A DNA stretch of 64,000 bases from Ophiodon elongatus (Eukaryota; Chordata; Actinopteri; Perciformes; Hexagrammidae). Under the pieces are notes generated by a model, which did no database searches, was not told the origin of the DNA, and saw only the letters and a program-made list of their open reading frames with translations. Location of the stretch: contig JACSYO010001640.1 of assembly GCA_016806645.1 (NCBI GenBank), positions 1,872,501 to 1,936,500 on the forward strand, in the 5' to 3' direction. Position numbers and translations under genes: made by a program. This document shows positions 24,601 to 36,327 of this stretch, in pieces; position 1 is the stretch's first letter, and each line of letters begins with the position of its first letter.

Positions 24601-25521
24601 AGTGTTGTTAAGCCGAGTAGCATTCGGTGTTGGTTGCTTTCAGCTGGATGACTGTGACCGCTGGACAGGCAGCCACAGTATTACGGATGTATGAAACCCA
24701 TTATATGCAACTTCAAAGTCATGTCATGGACCAGGAGAACCAAGACTAATTAATTTCTACAGTTAATGGATTCTAACAATCAAGGCAGGAAGTACAGATC
24801 TGCATTTAGGACACACTATAATTACACATTGTGCTTAAACCATGACGACTAGTTATGATATTTACAAAAACTATCCTATAAGTGCAACTTTTAAAATCAC
24901 AGCTGTCAAACTGGTTGTTTCCTTATATAGAATTCACTTGCCGTATCTTTACAGTTTTTAAGGGATGGAAATACTATAACCTCCAGTATAGCTCATGAAA
25001 CTGTTAACAGCCTATATTCTTGGAGCTCGAGGTCAGAAGCATTAAAGACGAAATGCTGTGTAAACATGAACACTGCTCTGCTGTTTGCCAATGGTATGAA
25101 GTGTTTATTCTTAAGGAGGGTGCTGCCTGCTGTTCACCAACATTAGTCATTACTCGGATTTCTGTTGCAACATTCATCAGTAGTCTTTTGTTACAAGAGA
25201 GTTGCTTAATAGTGTGGGAATGCATATAAGCCTCTAATTAGGAAGCCATAAATGCTTTTAGCACACATTGACACAAGGAAATGTTATGTCAGTAGTGCAG
25301 AGCGTAAACGCCAAGTGTGCTTTTACGGAAGTATTGAATAAAATAAATCCAAACTTGACTGAACTTACCACCCTTTTTTCTCGGAAGTCTATTCCAACTG
25401 TAGTGATGAACTTCGAGTTAAACTTGCAGTCTGTGTATTGGTAGAGGAAGCTCGTTTTTCCCACGCCAGAGTCACCGAGGGCTAGGAATTTGATGAGGTA
25501 ATCATAGTCCCCATCAGACAT
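21606..25521 (-). CDS. rab27a: RAB27A small GTPase
   Basis: Rab27a recruits effectors such as melanophilin and Slp/Munc13-4 proteins to melanosomes and secretory granules and drives their docking. Five coding exons keep frame: 25521-25369, 23679-23594, 23474-23371, 22998-22875, 21801-21606, giving 220 residues (human 221). Visible motifs are the P-loop GDSGVGKT (16-23), switch I with ITTVGIDFREKRV, WDTAGQERF, NKCD near 133 and ETSAA. The C-terminus CAC suits double geranylgeranylation. MSDGDYDYLIKFLALGDSG and KSWIPDGTVR favour RAB27A over RAB27B, although TSFLYQYTD is B-like at one position. The start exon is preceded by an acceptor, so an upstream noncoding exon is expected, possibly at 32,358-32,640. 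Introns 2 to 4 carry no other genes. Confidence 0.96.
22539..22593. repeat. Perfect 24-bp inverted repeat (hairpin) in a rab27a intron
   Basis: Arms 22539-22562 and 22570-22593 are exact reverse complements with a 7-base loop (ACTGTCA). Each arm contains CTAATTA, a homeodomain-type core. I see no flanking signs of a transposon. Confidence 0.9.
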
Positions 25522-25929
25522 AGTGAGCGCTTATTTCTGAGACACACAAAAAGAAAAACTCAAGTCAACAAACAAACAAACAAACAAACAATCTGAAAAA
25601 GCAATAAATCTCAAATTGAAATAGTAATAGTTGTTTTATCCCCAGTGTAGAAAATGAAATTGTGAAGCACTGACAGGATCGTGTCCACGGTGACACAAAT
25701 CCACACACTGAAAGCAGTCTACATCTCACCCGACCCGTCAGGGAACCTTTAAAATGCAAAGGGACGGATTTGAGGTCATAATGACCAATTTGGGTACAGA
25801 TCATCCTGAATATACAATTACAAACACATCCTCCCTATCTAGACGTAGCAAATGCTTGTCTGACTTTTCACACATCTGGAAACAAGGGTAAATTCATTGA
25901 CAGTTAATGTGTTTAACAGTCAGTGAAAA

Positions 25930-27190
25930 CGCAGCTTAGGCTCTCTTTTGCTTGCTGGATCGAGAAGGCGCAACTAAGCAAGTCGTCGAGGTTAGGGAGA
26001 ATCTTTACTCCCCTCAGATCTAGAAATGTTCATGAATCTTTTGCAAGCAGCCAGAGACAGGCCAAACAGTAAGGTGGCAAACTGATATGCTAGACCTCGA
26101 AAGGCAAACTGAAGGAACTTTCTGGGTTTGGGGTGAATAGGAAAGTGAAAGTAGGCGTCCCTGAGGTCTATGGAGGTAACAAAGTCTGAGTGATAGTCTG
26201 AAAATGGTTGATTGTACAAAGCATCTGCAATGGAAAGACTTTCACACACATTCAGTCTCCTTAGGTCTTGTATCGGAATGAAAGAGTTGTCTTGTTTTGG
26301 TAGCAGGAAATATGTTGAGTTAAAACCCCATCAGCTCGTCACATCCTCGCCCCTATTGGGGTCGGCGAGGTGGAGGTTGTTCACCTCTGGGTTGACGCCA
26401 ACTGTCTGCAGCAACCTGGCTGTGTTGCCAGGAAAGGGGTGCTGAGTTACGGTGCCGTGAACGGTGTGCGCCTGTACTCCAAGTTTCCTGGAGCACTGAG
26501 CTGGAGCTCCCATGCCCCTACCCTGATGACCCCGGGCTTCAGAAGCCTCGTTAGGTGGCTTCCTGCGCTCCAATGCCCTTTCCGCCTGTGCAAGGCACAC
26601 CTATAGGTGTGTCACGACGAGGGTGGACATCAACTGACCAAGTACTCTGGTCATCAAACTGAAGGCATTAAGTGCTGCACTGTTGTGGCTAAATGCCCCA
26701 CCGCAGAGTTGAAACTGAGAGATTGAAGCCCTTCTTGACATGACATCCTCCCCGGGATCCCTGGCAGCTACCTGAGGGTTGGGTGGAGGAGGTGGAGGTG
26801 GAGCACACACACACCAGTGCTTTAAGATGCTCTATTTCAGCTCTTAAAGCCCACGCATCTCCAGGCTGGAGGGAGCTTGCCCCTTCGCTTCCTTGCATTC
26901 GGGGCATCTGAGCTCCGTGAACCATAACGTCACACACAAATGCAACCAGGCAAACAAGTGAATAATGAAGTCACAGGCAGGAAGACAAACACCAAACAAC
27001 ACAGAATGTGCGTTCCCTCCTTCGACCTGCAAAATACAGGACCAAAACATGGCTCTTATGTAGCGAATAACCAGCGGAAAACGCCAGGCTAACAGCCTCC
27101 ACCCACACAAGTGGTATTCATAGCTGGGACGTGCAGGGACTTTGTTTACATGAGATCTCGGCCGGTGCAGAGGAGACATATCCACTTTAT
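25930..27190 (-). mobile_element. Decayed DIRS-type retrotransposon fragment
   Basis: On the - strand, 26330-25992 encodes a reverse-transcriptase core with FLLPKQDNSFIPIQDLRRLN, then VTSIDLRDAYFHFPIHP and FGLSL, which matches the DIRS/Ngaro-type polymerase style. The catalytic YxDD part is absent. Upstream on that strand (27185-26331) are interrupted open stretches that may be the preceding reading frame. Stops and frameshifts make it inactive. It sits in the presumed long first intron of rab27a. Confidence 0.65.
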
Positions 27191-28760
27191 TTACTGCCAG
27201 TCAGGAAGGAATGAAACAGAACAGGAGAGAGAGGGAGACGTCAATCAAGTCCCTTTTGAAGAGTGGAGGTGATGCACAATGGGGATACTGAGTCCCTCAA
27301 TCTGGATTTGTGGTTCTGTCAAATCCACACAGGTCGAGTCCCACACTTTTGTGTTTGGCATTTAGTCTGTTGTCTGTCTGTCGTCTTACTAGTCCAACTG
27401 GTTGATTTAACTGTATGCAAATTACATGTATTGACAGTAGTCTTCTAGCTATCATCTCTACACATATTCTGTCATCACTAGTGGTTTCAACTGAAAACAG
27501 CCTTAAAAAAAACAAAGAAACTAAAACATGTCTGTGTTTGCTAGTTTTCTGATAGTTACAAGAGGCAGAAATTAGTTTTAGTTTATATGTAATCTAAAAA
27601 GGACCGTGCAGTGAAGGGTCAGTGATGGCATGTAGGCTTAGCTTGCAATCTATTAAATATGCATGCATATGGTCAAACATACATTTTCTCACACATGTAC
27701 AGGCTCAGTACCCTCTTCATTACTCTCATATACTGTGTAGTTTCACCTACAGCCAAAGTGAGAAATATATAACACCTCTTACGTGTTTACAATATATGCT
27801 AGACTTCCCGATTCAGATTTGTACAGTTGATGGCATTGTGGGCTAATGTGTGAAATGTAAAAGCCGTTTCATCGTGCTGACACGACAGAAAGCATTTTAA
27901 ATTCCTCGGTTTCTCTCCAGATGACACTCAAGTCAAGACTCTGTCGACTCTCAGTAAGACAAGAAAGTAGCTGTAATTTTTATCTACAGATTAAAAGTGT
28001 GTTGTTTTGGAGTTACACTTAAATTGATTTAAATTAAGGACTTAAGTGAAGATGCACATATTTTCTTACACAATGAGAACCACACTATGAAATTTACTGG
28101 ATGAAACATTTGACATGGTCTATTAACTCCGGTCAAAACATTCAAAAGAAAGGGCAGAGGCATCATATGACCAGTGCGTAGAAAAGACTTCAAACAAGTC
28201 TGGAATTCTTTCAGTGTAACCCTCGCTGAACTTTTCATCTGGAGCCATAAGCAGCTTATGGTCTCGTGCAAAATCAAGATCCATGATAAATTCACTGTGA
28301 TGGAAACAACCACAAAAAGCTCCGATGTGAGCAAAGACCACCGAGCCCCAGAACTACAACGTCCACATTCCTGCTTAAAAAGGTATAAAGTTTTATTTGT
28401 TTTTTGGTATATGGTTTACTCTGTTGCAAAGCTCTTTATAACGCTTTTCAAATATGCTTTACAAATCGTTTTATTTTTTATTATAAGGCAACCATCAAAC
28501 CCACACAGCTAAGATTCTAATCCCAGTCTGTTATGTTATTAAAAAGATGTAGCCATTAGTGATCAACATGTTCACTGTAAATACTTGCACTGAAACCCAC
28601 TGAGAAGCTGTAAACAGTGTAAAATCTAAAATGTGTCTCAGATCACAACATCCACACATTAATATTCACATATGAGCAAGATGACTAATTATCTTAACAC
28701 TCACATCTTCCTGCCACATTTCATCTTTCATTAAACCACTTTCCTCTTATCTTCCAGTCA
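27191..28760. other. Presumed rab27a intron 1, no gene seen
   Basis: AT-rich DNA with short unsupported open frames on both strands. No conserved motif or repeat is recognised. Confidence 0.4.
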
Positions 28761-28779
28761 AAAGGCCCGTTGATGTACA

Positions 28780-28924
28780 CGTACATACACACGTGTACAC
28801 ACGTGTACACAGACGTGTACACACACACACACACACACACACGTGTACACACACACACACGTGTACACACACGTGTACACACACGTGTACACACACACAC
28901 ACACACACACGTGTACACACACGT

Positions 28925-28960
<36 letters not shown>
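28780..28960. repeat. CA microsatellite with nine ACGTGTAC palindromes
   Basis: CA runs are punctuated by nine copies of ACGTGTAC. Eight of them contain CACGTG, the canonical E-box. Several have regular 12-base spacing. Confidence 0.9.
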
Positions 28961-31900
28961 CTAAAACTAATCCAGTCCAATACAACAACCCTGCAATGAA
29001 TCCGACCTGCATGAAGGTTATAATGTTCAGTTTTTGTTGAAACGGTTTTAAAAGGTGTTGATTCAACTTTTTGATCATCTTGTCACACATAGTTTATGGT
29101 GCTGCTGAATTGTATTGCTCTCTTTTGAGGCACCTTTTTTTCTTTTTTTTTTTTGTCCACCACATTTATTTCACTGATGGTAGATCTCTGAAATTACTAC
29201 AAACATGACTCAACACCTCGATTGCATTAGTTTTAGTTGGGTGTACCTAAGAAACTGACAATTGCATGTTCCCACTAGACAGCAGACATTATGACTTGTC
29301 ATAGCAGGACAAGCACAGGTGTGCAACTGGGACAATTAATGGAGACATAATTAACGTTATTAACGTAACAGTAACGCATCTGCTGTCAAAAAAGGTAAAT
29401 TCTGACTACTTATAATGTTTTTCTGTCCTAATTATTACCAACATTCTGGTTGAAAACCCCGGCATAAAAACTGGAGTCAGAATATGATTTCGGTTTCAGT
29501 GAAAACAGGTCACGTAAGTGACACGATTCAAGCAAAACCACACTGCACACTGCACACTGTGAAGATTGTGTTAGCACATTTCTGCAGACTTATCAGATTA
29601 ATCAGAAGTCTACTTATTGAGCTCCAATTACAAACAAGACACAGTATAAACTCACGTTCACGAGGGAAGTTAGAATGACAAGAAAGAGAATGTCCATGCA
29701 TAATGTGTCTCGTACACGGAGCTGTGCTAAAAACTTAACTCTCAAGGCCATTTCCAAGTCGTACTAAACATCCCGGTCCGATCACAGCTGTGGAAAGGAA
29801 GCGAGCTCTGATGGCAGAGCATCCGTTGTGTTTGGCAAGAAAACACCGAGTGCAGTAAGAGCTCAAGAAATCCAAACTACCACCCAACATGAACAATACA
29901 CTTTTCAGAAACAACAAGGTCCCCGTCTCTGGCAGGACGGTGTGAAGGTGTGTTTATCATCCTTAACTGATAGGAGACGCACCAATATGCATGGTATATT
30001 AAAAGTATAGTCAATAGCATATTTAATAATTGCAATTGGTTGAACTAATATTTTAGTTTGTTTTCTATTTAAATTAGAGTCACTTAGTACAATTTAGAAC
30101 CAGTTTATGCAAAACCTTGACTTTTCTTCTTACTCATTCTAATATCTAAACAATATATTAGCTGCTACTGTAGATAGAAGACTATCTTAAGCCAGTAGCA
30201 GATCTTTTTTTAATTTATTTAGCAGTAACATGTAACGGATGGAAGAAAGTGATTTTTCCATGTTATTGAAAGAGAAACTGTAATTAACGGATCGATCATA
30301 TTTGACCGAAACCAGATCCACTTATTAAAAGGCAGGCTGGTACTCTTCTTCAAAACCATTTGATAATTTTTTTGAAATTCTCATTACACCCTGACAGCAA
30401 TCAAGAATGAATCAAATGCTCTGACAAAAAAAAAAGAAGGTATCTGTGGCTGTCGCAGGACTGTAATGAGCTGGTCAAATTGCTCGTCATTGCTAGCTTA
30501 ACAGCTGTGAGTACGACCATGTTCGTTGTTTCGTAATGATACGATTGGGGAAGTGGCTTTGGAGGGAGGCCTGAAGGGATGGGCCGTCAATGTCGCTGAC
30601 TTTCTTGCTAGATTTAGCAACTTTTGGAGCGATTGCTGCTCGCTACTTACTTTGGAAAAGAGATTGCAACATTGGGTTGGATTTTTTGATTGAATGGTTT
30701 TTTAAATGTTGATAGTTTTTCATGATGACCAACCCTGCCTTTAAGGTCAGTGTCGGTTCTGTGTATCAGATCTGTGTATCCAAGTCTGTATTACCAACGG
30801 GTTAAAGCGGTTAACTTCCATGGGCAAAAGGTTCACGCTCACCAATTGGCAATTAGTTTCTGGTAATGGCTCATTTGTTTCGGGCTGCTGTATGCTGCAC
30901 TAGAGAATATAATAAACTGCAATGATTGGGGCCTTAAACAGCTGCAGTGTTATCCAATGTTGTGACCCCACTTTTCAGAGGGGCCTTAAGTTAAAATTCA
31001 GTTTTAAGGCCTTTACTATTTCAGTATACAGTGTGGTTAGCTGGTGCATGTTACGATAAAAATGTGTGCTTAATTAATTTACCTCAACTGTATTACTTAG
31101 TGACACATATAGCAGAAAGCAGAATAAACGGGGGTTAATCGGGTTCTTGGTGCATCCCTATTAGAAACTGGTTAAAGCCATCATCAAAAACCTATTTTAA
31201 AAACTTCTTGATTACCTTCGTACAAGAAGGTCTGAAAATGTTTTACCTGTATTGTGCCTGCATTCACACTATGACTTCATGAATAAAATCCATATCTTTA
31301 TCGGCTAATAGGAGTGCGATAAAATACTGGATGATGATATATTTTAAAAAAAATGGATTTAAAAAAGACACATTGAACCCCTATTGACTCTGATGAAAGA
31401 TATTTTAAATCCCAAATGAGGCTTAATGAGATAAAGTTTAAATAAACATGAATGTACCTTAATATCTGTTGGCCTCTCCTACTTCACTGCGAGTTAACCT
31501 AGTAGCTGTGTTTCCTGGACCAAGTCCTACCACCCCATGCAGACCAGCAGACAAAATGCAGCTTTAATCATTTGCCAGTGATAAGTGGAAGACCCACCCT
31601 GGGCAGCTGTCCAACACTGAGGCCCTGGCAGCTCCTTGGGAAAAATCCGGATATGCACATACCATAAACTTGAAAGGGTGTAGCACCATATGATGTACAA
31701 CTCAGAATACAATGATTAGAGACGGGCACCACGTATCTTTAACACTTCTGGCTGCCAACTGTTACATTAAACTTCCTTGTGAGGCGTTATCAGCCGACAG
31801 CGTGGGGCTCACTGAGCTCACGCTCTAGAAATCACTCAGATCGATTAACCGAAGTAAAAAAGACCCTCCGAAGGTCCTAGTGTGTTGGTCACTGGTACTC

Positions 31901-32230
31901 AGGAGGCCTGTAAACTAAGAAATAATCCCTTTTTTTCCCTTTTTTTTTTAACTTGATATGGATCCAGCCAAAAAGACCAACGTTAAATAAGATGCCAATT
32001 TCCCAGCTTCCTCCGTCAGACATATTGCAGCCGACATATGGATCCAAACACGAGACAAACTTTCTTTAAACGTGTGTAAACGGTGGTGTTGGTATTTAAC
32101 AGTTATTGAGCAAGTGTGGAAGAAGCCAACAACTCTGAAAAGAGGAAAGGGCAGGTGGAAAAAAAGTTTCCCCAACTTGTTGCGAGGGTGAATTTTTACA
32201 AGCCAAGTCAGTAGCCAGTCTGCTTGTAAT
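28961..32230. other. Intronic or intergenic DNA upstream of rab27a coding exons
   Basis: No supported gene. Near 31135-31162 the phrase reading TAGGGATGCACC on the - strand resembles the terminus of fish hAT-type elements, so part of 30450-31162 may be a non-autonomous DNA transposon. I could not find the partner terminus. Confidence 0.3.
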
Positions 32231-32339
32231 GCAGATTAATTAATTACAGTTAAAATAAAACCAACTAACGTTCGCCAACTCCCGAGAGAAGCTGCAGGCG
32301 GATGATTTCCACTGACGTTTCCTGAAAACGGAGGTAAGT

Positions 32340-32650
32340 AACCGTGACGCTCCTCACCAGCTCCGGGCCGCTGCAGCTGAGAGGCCTGTTGTCCTGGTGA
32401 CCTGTTGTCCTGGTGACCTGTTGTCCTGGTGACCTGGAGACCTGTTGCGGGGAAGAAGTTACGAAGTGACCCTCGAGACTTCACCGAGAGGAGGCGGATG
32501 AACGATGGCGCTACTTTCTCCGTCGCGTCGCAGCTCTCGGTTGACATGAGACCAGCTGCATGGACGCTGAACACCTCCCTTTAGTTTCCGTGGCGGCGGA
32601 GAAACAGCTCCTCCTCCCGTCAGAGAGCCGACTGGAGGGGAAACACCACC
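32340..32650 (-). promoter_or_regulatory. rab27a: Putative rab27a promoter and noncoding first exon
   Basis: A GC- and CpG-rich island lies upstream of the rab27a coding exons on the same strand. A donor-like site on the - strand (GGAGCTG then GTGAGG, junction near 32,357) could end a noncoding exon. A 16-bp unit (AGGTCACCAGGACAAC) is repeated about three times at 32,381-32,445. The position fits the RAB27A 5' end in human. This is inference without transcript data. Confidence 0.4.
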
Positions 32651-32689
32651 CTCGCCGGAGGACGGAGGACATGTAGGAGGTACTCTACC

Positions 32690-33090
32690 CGAGGATTACT
32701 ACCTCAGGGTACTACTGCTACTTTCATACAAGTAAAAGTACTCACTAAGCAGAATGGCCCATTTTTTAATCAAATATTATATACTGAATTATAAATATTG
32801 ATGGATTAATGTGTTCATCGCTTTAATGTTGCAGCTGGTAAATGTGGTGCCTAATAAAACATCATTTATTGGTTGATTTATATTTTGTAATAATATTCTA
32901 AATCTGCAAAATAACAAGTAAAGCTGTCAAATAAAAGTAGCAGTAAAAAGTACAATATTTGCCTCCAAAATGTAGGAGTACAAGTAGCCTAGGAAATATG
33001 TAAATACACAAGTATAGTACCTCAAAATGTGCTTAAGGACTTACTTGAGTTTGGTAAATGTACTTGGTTGCATATCTACCTTAGTAGGCT
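32690..33090 (+). mobile_element. Non-autonomous interspersed repeat with AAGTACTT-rich ends
   Basis: The phrases AAGTAAAAGTACTCACTAAG, GCAGAATGGCCCATTT and, at the other end, TACTTGAGTTTGGTAAATGT belong to a repeat very common in percomorph genomes, generally treated as a non-autonomous DNA element. A divergent copy lies at 52,275-52,520. It has no coding content. Confidence 0.55.
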
Positions 33091-33703
33091 GCATTTGCTC
33101 AAGTACTGCATTTTTTAATGATAGTTTGACTTAAGTAAAGTTTGTGAATATGTATCTCACCTCTGTCAAATGAAATAGATTCATGCTGTAATAAAAAATA
33201 CTGTACAGCATCCCATTTCTCAGAAATTAATGTATTTCATGTTGTAGAACAAAACGTAAACTATTCAGACTCTAGGGGCCACTTCACAGTACCTTTAGTC
33301 ATGTGTGATGACATACTTAGACTTGGTGCTATCTGAATTATGTTTGTTTTGGTTTGCAAAGCCAATATGCAACAACATTTATCTATTTAATTAATAAATT
33401 ACATTTGGTATACAGCATTAAAGTAGGCAAAAAGACTTGTGAAATGCGTTTAAAGCTACTACCTTGGTAAGCTTTGGAAATGAAAACAGATGTATAATTA
33501 AACTTTGACACACGTCCTTTTGAAACAGATGATAATTCAGGATGTAACATTAAATACTTTATTTTGCACATTAACAATCATACAAAGAACCCCAAACAAG
33601 CATAAATGTATCCATGCTGGCCTCTCCTTTGATACGGCCTGCAGTTCTGATGTATTCTTCTGGCTTCTGTAGGTGACGTATTTCCTGGGAGTGATGAATC
33701 ATT

Positions 33704-33862
33704 TCAGTCTGTTTCATTTTGTTTCTTTGGCACATCCTGGTTTTGTTGACCTGAGGTCTTCAGTACAGGTTCAAAATAAGGTCTGTAAATATAAACACCA
33801 CTCGCGACTCCAAGCAGTGTGACGAAGGCGATCTGTGAGAAGGGCACTCTCCTACGAAACAT
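33704..33862 (-). CDS. pigbos1: PIGBOS1, mitochondrial outer-membrane microprotein
   Basis: In mammals PIGBOS1 sits in the mitochondrial outer membrane and contacts ER CLCC1 to tune the unfolded protein response. A single coding exon gives 52 residues (human 54). The start MFRRRVPFSQ, then a hydrophobic segment (about residues 9-25) running into GVYIYRPYFEP, aligns with human MFRR...GVYIFQPVFE, followed by a charged tail. The start codon follows an acceptor (CTTTCAG, exon from 33907). A donor near 34,735 (CCCCG then GTGAGTG) marks a likely noncoding first exon. AATAAA at 33563-33558 ends the transcript. It lies just upstream of and divergent from pigb, as in human. It is easily missed because of its length. 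Confidence 0.93.
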   Translation of the reverse strand: MFRRRVPFSQIAFVTLLGVASGVYIYRPYFEPVLKTSGQQNQDVPKKQNETD

Positions 33863-33907
33863 GGCTTCTTTTAATATGAAATCCTAATGTTGAGTCTCAA
33901 GATGATC

Positions 33908-34740
33908 CTGAAAGAAGATTAAAGCGGTGTTATCCAAGACACTTTATTGAGGCACTATGAATTATCTTTTTTTCTATCATCATTCATCATTTTCTATCTC
34001 CTTTGCTCTGTTGAAAGTTACATGTTCTTACAAAATTGTAAGCACACCTTTCAGAATGGATGTTAGCTACTGTACATACAGGTAACTGCTGTGTGGGCCA
34101 TTGCTACTGATTTAATAGCACATCCACATAGTATTTCTGCATAAATTGTGTTTGTACAGTAGATTTTCACTTACAACCATTATCAGAGACACTAAATAAC
34201 TAAAATCCAAGCGGGACTAAAGCTGAAAACTGAACGGTGGCCCTCCACCTGCTTGATTAGGAATCTACACCTGTGTATATCCTGTACAAGCTGAATGAGG
34301 ATCTGTATTTATTTGATGGATTTGGAACAGGGCAAATTAGGTTAAATTAGCTTATTCACACTATGCTTAATGACTGTATAATCTTAAAAAAGTATCCTAA
34401 TGTTGACAGGCGTAATGATTAAGTGTGTGTTGCTCGAGGATAGAAGCTTTAATCAAACAAGTTAACTCAATAGAATCAATAGACTGCAAAACGTTGCGTT
34501 TTCATGGTCACATAAACCAGTCAGCAGTACAAAAGGGATCTTTTCCCCGACATTAAAACTATTTCCAGAGAACGAAAGACGTTTTAACGTATCTTATTTT
34601 GAAAAGCCCAGACCGGATACGTTGACACTGCGTCTGACAGCTTCACAGTCCCCTGATCATTTAGCGTCAGCTGAACAACTCAAACGTCTCAACGGAGGTG
34701 CTGTGGAGACGGTTATTACACGGGCATCACTCACCGGGGA
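33908..34740 (-). other. pigbos1: pigbos1 5' intron
   Basis: AT-rich DNA between the acceptor at 33908 and the candidate donor at about 34,735. No other feature is seen in it. Confidence 0.5.
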
Positions 34741-34888
34741 GCCGGGTATTCTCAGTCAGTAATCACCAGGCACAGACCGGCAGAGGCACAGAGGTCAAGA
34801 CACGAGACACGAGACAACATACAGGAGGTCTGTGTGTAGTAACAGGCTTTCTTCTTCTACTTGGGATTCTGGCGGAACTGCAAAAGCT

Positions 34889-35375
34889 GCAGTCCGCCCC
34901 CTGGCGGAGTGATCAGTAAACAGTAATTAGTCCGCCCCCTGGCGGAATGATCAGTAACTGCGTGCTGCGTTCGGTCGTTTATTTGTTGTTTTTTTTAGGC
35001 GGTTTGCTACGACCCCTTCCCCACCTGTTCTCCACCTATTCCCCACCTGTTCTCCACCTGTTCCCCACCTCTTCCCCACTACCTACCTCCGACTTATGTT
35101 CTTTTTCAGACTACGGTAATTCCCCTTTATATCAACATCAACAACTATTTCCTCTCGTCCTCCGCAGTACAGTTCACGTTAATCACCATGGCTACAGTTG
35201 CTGACAGTGGGGAACAGGTGGGGAACAGGTGTAGAACAGGTGGGGAAGGGGTCGTTGCAAACCGCCTCAAAAATAATAAAAACGACCGAACGCAGCACGC
35301 AGTTACTGATCACTCCGCCAGGGGGCAGACTGATCACTGTTTACTGATCACTCCGCCAGGGGGCAGACTGATCAC
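34889..35375. repeat. Large inverted repeat with four CTCF-like motifs
   Basis: Left arm about 34,889-35,060 and right arm about 35,208-35,372 are reverse complements with around 90 percent agreement by eye. They share the segment with GTTACTGATCA, ACGCAGCACGCAG and the CCCCACCTGTTC tandem. Each arm carries two copies of a CGCCAGGGGGC core in the sequence CTCCGCCAGGGGGCAGAC or a close variant: on the - strand in the left arm and the + strand in the right, so the pairs point away from each other. The central 150 bp is unrelated. It lies between the pigbos1 and pigb 5' ends. Confidence 0.85.
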
Positions 35376-35952
35376 TGACACAAATAAGATTCACCTGAAC
35401 ACCATTATAAAGACTTATAAAGAGTTTAAATCATTTAATGTCTCCAGGGATCAACGAATGAAAGGGGTGATGATACAAACTAAAATAATAATGGTCGGTT
35501 AACATTTACATTATCATGGTTTTGAGAAGGTCAACATTTCTTTTTATCAAGTATCATTTTGATTTAGTAATTCAGAACTCATAATTTCTACTCTCTGAAA
35601 TAGTGAATCAAGTGATGACTTTTTATATGAATAATTTTGACTTTACTGTGAGTTCAACAGTTCCCATTCAACATTTACTTTAGTACTCATACTGCAATAT
35701 AAATATAAATACACTGCAATAACAGTTATACTGTATGTACATAATTTGTTTATTTCGTTTCAATTTACTGTCAATTTACTGTCTGTCTTTTTACTACTGT
35801 TTAATGTGTATTTGCTATTTATAATACTTGTGTTTCTTTTATTATGTATCTGTGTGCACTTTAACTTTGCTGCTGTGATCCTGCAAATTTCCCCTTGCGG
35901 GACTAATAAAGGATATCTTATCTTATACTGTACTACATTTACTTTAGTACAG

Positions 35953-35956
<4 letters not shown>

Positions 35957-36012
<56 letters not shown>
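35957..36012. repeat. AT microsatellite
   Basis: Pure TA repeats with one interruption, upstream of pigb. Confidence 0.95.
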
Positions 36013-36015
<3 letters not shown>

Positions 36016-36059
36016 CATAAATAATACTGTATGCACAGTAGTACAACAGTTAGACATGT

Positions 36060-36200
36060 TTCTGAGGTTCATAGTTAGTAGTGTTGAGCTTTTATTTTGA
36101 AGTCAGGAAACAACGGTCCGCCGGAAGTAAGTGTGAGTGCGGAAGCGCAGACAGAACTAGAGCACTGCTCTCTGAGCGAAGTGAAGCCAGGTTGATATAC
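36060..36200 (+). promoter_or_regulatory. pigb: Putative pigb promoter and noncoding first exon
   Basis: A GC-rich patch includes CCGGAAGTAAGTG, an ETS-type site common in housekeeping promoters. A possible donor (GCCAG then GTTGAT) lies near 36,190. The acceptor before the coding exon is probably TTGCCAG at 36,524. Evidence is positional only. Confidence 0.4.
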
Positions 36201-36327
36201 ATTATTTGTCCTTTAGTTGAAGACTGTTGGTAATATTATGAAGGCTGTTCCACCGTAGCACGCGACCAACAGCTGAATCTGACGTTAATTTAATTTAATA
36301 AAGTTGATTGTGTTTAGAGTTCACGCA

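Noticed and set aside
28721..29090. Cys/Val/His-rich frames over the CA and ACGTGTAC repeats
   Set aside because: They are microsatellite translations. A CRISPR-like reading of the regular units was also dismissed: there are no unique spacers and the genome is vertebrate.
32325..32345. A consensus + strand donor (GGAG then GTAAGT) near 32,335
   Set aside because: There is no + strand open frame or acceptor nearby to pair with it. It is probably chance in the - strand promoter region.
32236..32574. A 112-residue - strand frame in the CpG island
   Set aside because: It is low-complexity, partly made of the 16-bp repeat, and resembles no protein; the region fits a noncoding first exon better.
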